A stretch of DNA of 64,000 bases from Hofstenia miamia (lineage: Eukaryota; Xenacoelomorpha; Acoela; Hofsteniidae), in assembly GCA_900660155.1 (NCBI GenBank), contig CABFPE010000272.1, positions 51,629 to 115,628 of the forward strand, given 5' to 3'. The position numbers and the translations under genes are program-made. Shown here in pieces: positions 56,850-64,000 of this stretch (positions are counted from its first letter, which is position 1; every line of letters begins with the position of its first letter). Below the pieces are notes generated by a model that was given only the letters and a program-made list of their open reading frames with translations, had not been told where the DNA came from and did no database searches.

Positions 56850-57640
56850 TTTCAACTATGAATATTAAGCCAACAACTGTATTGCAGTGGACACCACAAA
56901 AGAAATTCAAAAATAAATTGAAAACAAAAACAGTAGACAAGGAAGAATTTGTGAAAATAAAACTGAAAGATGATACAATATGAAAATAAAAAAGAGAGAT
57001 TTATGGTGCAAATTGTGTGGCAACAAAGGGCACATGAAAAAAGACTGTAAATGGCAGATAAACTTAATAGAGAGGGAGATGCATATTTTGAATACAAAGA
57101 TATAATTGATGAAAATGATAGTAGTATGGAAGCAGAAGAAATAATGAGTTATTTAAACTACTAGGAGCACTAACTCAAGACAAACAAGCAACTGTGTTGA
57201 TAATGAACAATTTGATTAAAGCTAACACAAATACAGTTGTGATAAATGCTATCATGGTGAAAGCAACAATAGATACAGCAGCAGTTATTTCATTCATAAC
57301 TGATGAATGTGCATCCAAAATAGGCTTCAATAGAGAAACCCTGAAGAATACAAGTAATAGACTGATAACTGCATCAGGAAATTATATTCATACAAAGGGA
57401 CAACTGGAAAATGTTAAAATCTGAATAGCTAATACTACATTTGAGCAAAGAAGATAGAGGTAGGATATTGATTCTAAATGCAACTAAGAGAATGGTTAAC
57501 TTTAAAAGGGAAATGGTGAACATTTATGGTAAAAGAATGGTGTTGAAAATTGAAGTATTTGAAAAAAGTATTAATTTGAAACATGAAGAGAATATAAAAT
57601 ACTGGAGATCAATGAACAAGACTATAAACATCTAAGTAAA
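56850..57640 (+). pseudogene. Gag zinc knuckle and protease of a Ty3-like element
   Basis: CX2CX4HX4C knuckle CKLCGNKGHMKKDC at 57007-57048, the Gag nucleic-acid-binding motif. The open frame 57194-57424 is protease-like: VKATIDTAAVISFITDECA, where retropepsins have D-(S/T)-G. Here the Gly is Ala, which by itself would be expected to impair catalysis. A short open frame follows at 57441-57635. Knuckle and flanks closely match the element at 15612-17090. Confidence 0.8.
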
Positions 57641-57699
57641 AGAAAAATAGAAAATCTAGAAAGAGTCTTACAAAAACACGAAAAAATATTTAATTAGAG

Positions 57700-58480
57700 T
57701 GAAATCAGTGTGGGCCGAGCACTAGGAGAAATACACAAAATTATAGTGATCACAGAACAGCCTTGTGTTTCTAAAAATTTGAAGGAACAGTACAACAAAA
57801 TTCTAAATGAACAAATTGATAACAAGATAATAAGACCAAGCAAAAACACCATGCAGTGTGGAATGTATGTGTAAAGCAAGGAAAGAAATACAGACTCTGG
57901 ATAGATTTCATGAAAATTAATGATGTAATGAAAAAGGATGCATATCCCTGCCAAAGATAAATAACATTTATATGAGGCAAGTGCTGATTGAACCGAGTGT
58001 TATAGAAAAAACAGTGTTAATTACACCCTATGGTCTATACAAGTGGATGTGTATGGTGTTTGGATTATGTAACTCCCCAGCAACTTTCCAGAGATATGTC
58101 ACTAAAGTGTTAAAAGAAAATAACAAAAATTGGAAGACAGAGTAAGCCCATATATTGATGATATATTGATATCCAGTGACACAGTGGAAGAACACATAGA
58201 CAAACTGGACAGAACAATGAAAATACTATTTAATGTAGGATTACATGTGAAAAGAAATAAATCTGAAATACTAAACATGCAAATTGTATTCCTCAGAAGG
58301 TAAACAACGAAAAGAAAAATAAAACTGAAAATAATGCCTGTAAAATGATTAAAAATATTGAAAAGCCAAAAACTAGAAAAGATCTACATTGGATAATGGG
58401 CTTCATAAATTACTACAGAACAGTTGTACCTAATATAGCCCAAAGACTATAGCCATTGACAAAGTACAACTTAAAACAAT
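57700..58480 (+). pseudogene. Reverse transcriptase remains of the same element
   Basis: An entry segment like that at 16.9 kb (LKEQYNKILNEQIDNKIIRP, about 57780) is followed by MVFGLCNSPATFQRY (about 58050) and the active site YIDDIL (58151-58168), then NVGLHVKRNKSE. These are fingers, palm and thumb-entry motifs of Ty3-type RT. Stops and one frameshift interrupt it. RNase H and integrase are not recognisable downstream; 58490-59130 looks like unrelated inserted or scrambled sequence. Confidence 0.82.
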
Positions 58481-59613
58481 GTTGTTACGACCTCAAAATA
58501 TTGCCTTATTATTTATAAAAGGCAAAGTAATATGTGATGTTGTTGAAGAAACATTGTTTCAAATAATGAAATGGTATCATTTCGACATTAAACAATGTTG
58601 TTTTTGATATATAAAACAACCAAATAACAACACGAAACAACGTTGTTTTGACCAGAGCATTGTCATGTAGGGAAAATAAACTAGCATTTCTGTATAAGGA
58701 TTTTTGCATGTATTTATGAATATGTACTCCATGCTATCATGTATGTATTTCATGTATTTCAGTAATCCTGAATGCAAATTATTGTTTATTTTCATGTATT
58801 TTAACATGTATTTTTTTATTTATGCTGTGCATGTGCATTGCGCTGTCCAATTGTTTGTTTTGTGTTTTTGATTTCTACTCAAATGTTGGTTTTTTAAAAT
58901 TTGTACAAAACACGTGTTGAACTTAGAGTTGAGGGCCTGTCAGTGTATATCATGTATTCAAAATTTGATACTTATTTTGGTCAGTGTGTATCGTGTATAT
59001 GTCTCAAAATTGTTTGTGTATGTACATATATGTATCAAATTCAGTCGTTACATGTATTTTTTCGTGTATAGTATGTATACACGACAATACACAGGTTTTG
59101 ACCTTAAATTGTTATCTGGGTAAAAGGTTTGAGAATGTGCAATTCATGATGCATAAAAAGATCGTAGCAACTGAGAAAAAAATGTCGATTCAGTTAATTA
59201 AAAAAGAGGAGCATGAAAACCTGGAATGGGAAATTCCAGAGGCAGTAAACTTAATAAAGATAGCAGACAAAATGATCCATGGGGAGAAAGTCATGATGTA
59301 GAGGGAGTGTGGCACAATCAGCAAGAGAGGTCATAGAAAAGAAAAGAAATTTAATACTTTTTATGATTTAGGTTGATTAAATTACGGTAATAGTGCCTGT
59401 TGGCAAAAGCATTACACAAAAAGTATCAACTGAAAACGATTACCTAAATTAATAACACATTGTGTAGAGATTGGCAGACAAGTTTTACATTGCAAAAGAA
59501 CAGATATCATTGAGAAACAGGTGAATGTTGTTTGTTTTTAAAAGTGTAATATAAGAACAACATGCAAAAAAAAAGTTGATAAATTAAATAATTCAGGATA
59601 TTTCTTTATTTTT
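58481..59613. other. Interior of the Ty3-like element, unrecognised
   Basis: No integrase motifs. Around 58470-58650 there are several copies of 'acaatgttgtt'/'aacaacattg', partly inverted. The open frame 58984-59301 ends with a charged stretch (KKEEHENLEWEIPEA) that might be a pol tail. From 58690 to 59070 the text is rich in 'tgtatt' and 'catgtat' words. Confidence 0.4.
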
Positions 59614-60048
59614 TGTATCAGGTTTGATTCTGTAATGCAAAGAGAAAGCTAAACGTTCAGAAACATGAGTAGTATTCAGGGAGTGACTGCCTTCAGCATT
59701 CTGCAATCAATATCAACTTCTGCAATAGTGTTACTTCCTGTTTATCAAAGACTTTACAATATGAGTACTAATAGGGGTTTTTCTCTGTTTAGCTTTCCTA
59801 TCAATTAAATTCACTTTTTAACTAACGTCATGAAACAGCTAGTTAGCTAACAGTAGGCTAACCATCTATTTTAAATCCAAATTCTTTTTTGGTAATAAAC
59901 ATAGTAAACTTTTTATTGATGTGAGGTATCTACAAGCACCCTATTAGTTATGTTATTGTTTATATTAATTAATTGCGGACCTTCGACTGGTTGCTCACAT
60001 GTATGCACGATCATGTAGTTATTTATATTTAGGGGTATTTATATGTAG
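59614..60048. mobile_element. LTR-like direct repeat, copy 2
   Basis: Starts TGTATCAGGTTTGATT, matches 55571-56008 with roughly 15-20% differences by eye, and ends at a similar ATGTAG. Divergence between the copies means an old insertion. Confidence 0.75.
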
Positions 60049-62451
60049 GGTACATAAGAAGCAAAAGCGGACAGGTTGCCTCAGTTCATTTATTACTGTT
60101 TCTAATAACAAGAGCAATCAGTGTACAAATTCATAAGTCATGGCCATTTGCGTAGTAACTGGTGATCACTACTGGAGGATGAATTCTTGATTTCATGGTT
60201 CTGTTTTGGGTTCTGACCCTGCTGTATACTGTTGTTGATCTAAATGGAAACTTATTGATTAATTAACTCAATGCAATACAGTTGCAAATTGTAATTATAG
60301 TAGCTACGGAAATAATAATAACTCGGATGGCAGGGATGTGTTGGAATCTCACTAGTAACAGAGAACTAAATAATGACTAAGGAAAGTAATAGTAAAAGCT
60401 AATTGTGGTCAGTCTCTAACAGTAGAGATTCTGCACTACATGGACTGACAATGACAATTACCAATTTGAATTCAATTCACACCCGCAAACTGTAAAAAAA
60501 TTACTATCAATTATTTTAACCAGAAATGAAATTAATAACATTAAAAATTTGATAAGAATTTTTTCCAACCAATCCGCATTCACATTACAATTGTGTTTGG
60601 ATTAGGGAATCCGTGTGAATTTAAATCCAGGTACTTTGTTGAGCTGACATCTTTAAAATAACCAAATAAAATCAAGGCGTCCCACAGTGTTGATCAGTAA
60701 AATTAATTTAACTATTTTTCAAAAGTTAACCTATTTTCATTTAATTCATCTAATTAGTTACAAATTGAGACTGAAAGAATAGTCAAGAGATTCTCTGCGC
60801 CTGGGAGGCGACAAGGGCTTTTTGCAAGCAGATTTGCAGGAGAGACAAAAATCTAACAAACGATAATCAGAGAAATTCTAAAATTAAATCAAACAATTTC
60901 GAACGAAATTTTATCATCATATACAAACATGATTGAACGAGTTTTCAGGTTTTCAATTTTCAGTAGATTTTCAGTAACAGTAAATACCTAAATGATCAAA
61001 AATTGCATTAAGAAGGAAATATCATTTGAAATGCGTTATTATGGCAATGATATAGCAAAATTGACATTATATTTCCACGATATTGCAATTAATGATCTAT
61101 TAAATTACATTAAAATTCCATTTAAATGGAAGTGCATTCCATTTTTTTGTGACAGGGAGATTGCTGTTACTATAAAAAAAATATATGAACTCCGGCTTCC
61201 AATTATTGTCAATTCCGCCAAAATCTTTTGTTAATACTATGATATTGTTTAAATTTGTTAGGGGTTTTCCATTAATTAATAATATTATTTGAAACAAGCC
61301 TTACACCCTACCATCTAGAAATAAAAAAAAGAAAGGATCAAAGAAACATAGACAATGATTGATTTGCATTTTTTTATTTAGACAAATGAATTTTAGGTTT
61401 ATTCTTAATAAATATTTTTAAAGTTTATATATTTTACATATATGCTTGAACTCATATAATTTCTTATCCGCATTACCCAAATTAATAACATATTAGACAA
61501 TTAATGTTGCAAGAGGAAATATTAAGCAATTTATTTCCAATAGTGATGTTAAATAATAAATTAATAAACAATTAAGTAATAGTGATGATTGCAGTATGCT
61601 ATGAAAAAATTTCATAAGTCGAAATTAGACATATTGCTTGTAAACATGATTAATATTTGCTAGAGTTATATCCTATATTTAATTTCAATTAATCCGGATT
61701 ACAGAGATTGGATAGCAAGGGATAAGAAAATCTAAATGAGAAGTAATTGGCTTCAGATTTAATAATTTTTTATTGCTATGTAACACAATCTAAATTATGT
61801 AGACTAATGTGATTTCGCATTAAACCTATATTGACTAAACTGCATTGTAACTAGAGTTCAATTGGGACACATTTGTTACCCCAAAATATTTGTTGTATAT
61901 CTCAAAAATGAACCAAATATTTTGCATGCTATTATAACAATTAATGCATGAAATTTGTTTTACAGTATAGGAATCTTGCAGAATTATCTTGAGTAACAAT
62001 TGCAGATATTTCACTATTTCTTACTATGCTTTCTTGAACACATATAACATTGCACAAAAAAAGCCTGTGAAGGCGAAATACCAACATTGAATAAATTATA
62101 TAAGCATGAAGTCCATGTTATTGGAATATTCTTTTTTTTCTTTCCCAATGAAATATTCCAGGCAAATGGTGTAATACACGCTAAAAATATATATGAACAC
62201 AAATTCAAAACTGAACCTCACATATTGTACCAATAACATTTCAAATTTCTGAATTATTGAATTTTTTTCAATATTAAGAAATTGCAAATTGCAGTTTATT
62301 GTGTTTAAAGTTCTTAATATTTTGACATTGATTTTTTAATGATGTATGTATTTTACTTAAGCATTGCATGTATATCATAGCTCTGTTACTAATCCAAAAT
62401 GTAGATTTTTGATAGATTAATATTATTAGTAAACAAAATGTTTTTCATTAG
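60049..62451. other. No gene seen
   Basis: Intronic AT-rich DNA upstream of exon 4. 60049-60240 is less AT-rich and could be a part of an LTR missing from the copy at 55.6 kb. Just before the exon, 'tagctctgttact' (about 62380) repeats the sequence upstream of exon 3. Confidence 0.45.
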
Positions 62452-62580
62452 ATATTAATGAATGTCTTGAAAATCCTCGAATATGTCTTCACATTGCTAA
62501 CAGTGATTGCAAAAACAAAGTTCCTTCATATGAATGTCAATGTATTCAAGGCTACAAAAATTATTCTGGAAAATGTGAAG
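62452..62580 (+). CDS. Calcium-binding EGF module exon 4
   Basis: A 129-nt exon between TTTTTCATTAG (62451) and GTAAGT (62581), phase 1-1. It encodes DINECLENPRICLHIANSDC and onward with exactly the cysteine spacing of exon 3 and keeps the hydroxylation consensus (CKNKVPSYEC). About three quarters of residues equal exon 3, and upstream intron sequence is shared, so the two are duplicates. Intact frame and splice sites 14 kb apart suggest both are used. Confidence 0.9.
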
Positions 62581-63490
62581 GTAAGTTTCTAATTTTTTTA
62601 ATTTGTATTCAGCCCTTTGTATGATATTGCTGAATAATTCTAGCATTACAGTAGAAAAAGTAACCTTTATTTTATGTAATGTTTACTAGCGAATTCTATT
62701 TAAATTGTCTTAGTTACAAAAAATTTCTAATTTTGTATTTATCATAAATATATATTTTTACAACCAATGAAAAATTGGAGCAGCACAATAGCTTTTACCA
62801 TTTGAAGTCAATACTTAATATATTTATCCATTAGGGTTCTTATGTTTGAGCAAAACTTTATATTAAAAAATCTCAATATTTCACAAAAGTTTCTTGCGCT
62901 ACATAATAATAATTAGTAAATTTCATCTGTAATATATTTTTTATTACAATCTGGGATTAACAATTAGTGTATAATAATAGTTTCATTATTTCACAAAAGT
63001 ATTCTATTTTATTTGAGAGGAGATATAATCACATGTTCCATTTTACACTAAAATTAATAATTATAGAGATATATTCGTATTATTCTAAAAACTATAGAGT
63101 CATTCTCTATAGCATACAATGGCAATTGATAAACGAAAGCAGTGAAAAATGTTGATAAGGCTATATTCACTTTCTTAGAAAAAAAATATATATACATATA
63201 TATATATATAAATTACTATAATATATAATATTTTATAAGTTTCACTAGTTATTATATATGTATTTTATTTTTTCTTTTCACATGTATATAAATATATATA
63301 AATATATATGCAAATATTGCGAAAAACTGTTTTACACACTCATATAATCATATATAATATTATATTTATGTGTTGTGTGAAGCTCGGGGCACAATTTAAA
63401 AGATAGTATTTTATTGCGATTTTTCTAACATATTTTTCTATATATCCAGATTTAAAATGGGCATACAAATAATAAATTGGTTTTTATTTG

Positions 63491-63629
63491 ATGTTAATGT
63501 ATGTGTTGAAAAACCTCAAAAATATTCTCAAATATTCTCACATTGCTATAAGAGAATATCACAAAAAAGCGCCATCTTATGTGTGTGAAAGCGCACAAGA
63601 CTCCAAAAAACATATTGGTAAATGTGAAG
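63491..63629 (+). pseudogene. Decayed copy of the calcium-binding EGF exon
   Basis: Aligned to exon 3, it starts DVNVCVEKPQ and contains the remnants of 'cacattgctaat', 'gctccatcttatg' and 'ggtaaatgtgaagg'. The length is 139 instead of 129 nt, which shifts the frame, and stops appear. The acceptor AG is lost (tttatttg in place of ttcattag), while a GT remains at 63630. The downstream intron (ttttataattttc, tctctaattaag) matches that of exon 3, not exon 4, so it derives from the exon 3 lineage. Confidence 0.85.
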
Positions 63630-64000
63630 GTATAAATTTTGAACCCATATTATAGTATATTTTATAATTTTCCAAAAAATTCTCTAATTAAGTTTTTTTT
63701 ATTTTTTTTAAGTTTTCTAATGTTTTATATTTTATCATATTTTATATCAGTCTAAAAATATATTTACATGTTGGTTTCTTTCAATTTCTCAGGCATATAT
63801 TTAGTGCTATATTTTATGTCGCAATTAAAATCAATTTTAAAAATAATGCACTTAATTTTTTTGAAAACAGAGATTTATTGAAAATTTTTCTTTATATGTA
63901 AAATTTTCACTATCTGTAATAAAATATATATAAAATTTTATAAATGCTTTTTTATGTAAAATGCATTTTTGGGGTTTTTAAGGGTTTTCATATATATATA
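63630..64000. other. No gene seen
   Basis: AT-rich intronic sequence ending in (AT)n at the window edge. Confidence 0.5.

Noticed and set aside
60781-60860. tRNA gene suggested by the less AT-rich stretch ('gcgcctgggaggcgac')
   Set aside because: No A/B boxes and no cloverleaf could be drawn.

Overview
The window is AT-rich eukaryotic DNA (roughly 70% A+T by eye). Its only good candidate for a host gene is a set of small EGF-module exons separated by large introns. Everything else recognisable is dead transposable elements, simple repeats and assembly gaps. The mix of element types (Ty3-like LTR elements, an R4/Dong-like LINE, an APE-type LINE scrap, Penelope-like, hAT, Tc1, MITEs, a helicase/GIY-YIG relic) together with phase-1 EGF exons points to an invertebrate animal. 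I cannot name the phylum; cnidarian or chelicerate would fit, and neither is proven.

Layout. 1-6.9 kb: LTRs and two forward copies of an unrecognised long ORF ('ORFX'), one of them split by a 1,128-bp solo LTR with a 4-bp target duplication; between the copies lies a helicase/GIY-YIG relic. 6.9-14.1 kb: no gene seen, one large foldback (10.2-11.0 kb). 14.1-17.1 kb: polypurine tract plus LTR (carrying a 336-bp hAT-type MITE with an 8-bp target duplication), then gag-protease-RT remains. 17.1-20.6 kb: AT-rich DNA, a palindrome cluster, four exact 72-bp tandem repeats, a CCAC/GTGG-rich MITE and a GC-rich duplicated segment. 20.6-21.6 kb: gap. 21.6-26.2 kb: the most informative element, LTR-ORFX-polypurine tract-LTR on the minus strand with no gag-pol. 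26.2-37.4 kb: LTR scraps, a LINE fragment abutting an integrase fragment, a second gap, a second MITE copy in opposite orientation. 37.5-38.3 kb: an unassigned terminal-inverted-repeat element. 38.3-64 kb: the EGF-gene territory.

The EGF gene runs on the plus strand. Four intact exons (42941-43090, 43989-44111, 48523-48651, 62452-62580) are each a multiple of three long, flanked by AG/GT and all phase 1-1, so they join in frame in any combination. The last two are calcium-binding EGF modules produced by duplication. A third member at 63491-63629 has lost its acceptor and frame. Introns between them hold an R4/Dong-like LINE inserted at a (TAA)n tract, a hAT relic containing a Tc1 relic, a Penelope-like scrap, a decayed multicopy TE protein and a 4.5-kb Ty3-like element between direct repeats.

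The best candidate for something undescribed is ORFX: about 1,270 codons, collinear in three copies, directly bounded by LTR on one side and polypurine tract plus LTR on the other, resembling no protein I recognise. Several sequence duplications end exactly at N characters and are as likely to be assembly joins as biology.
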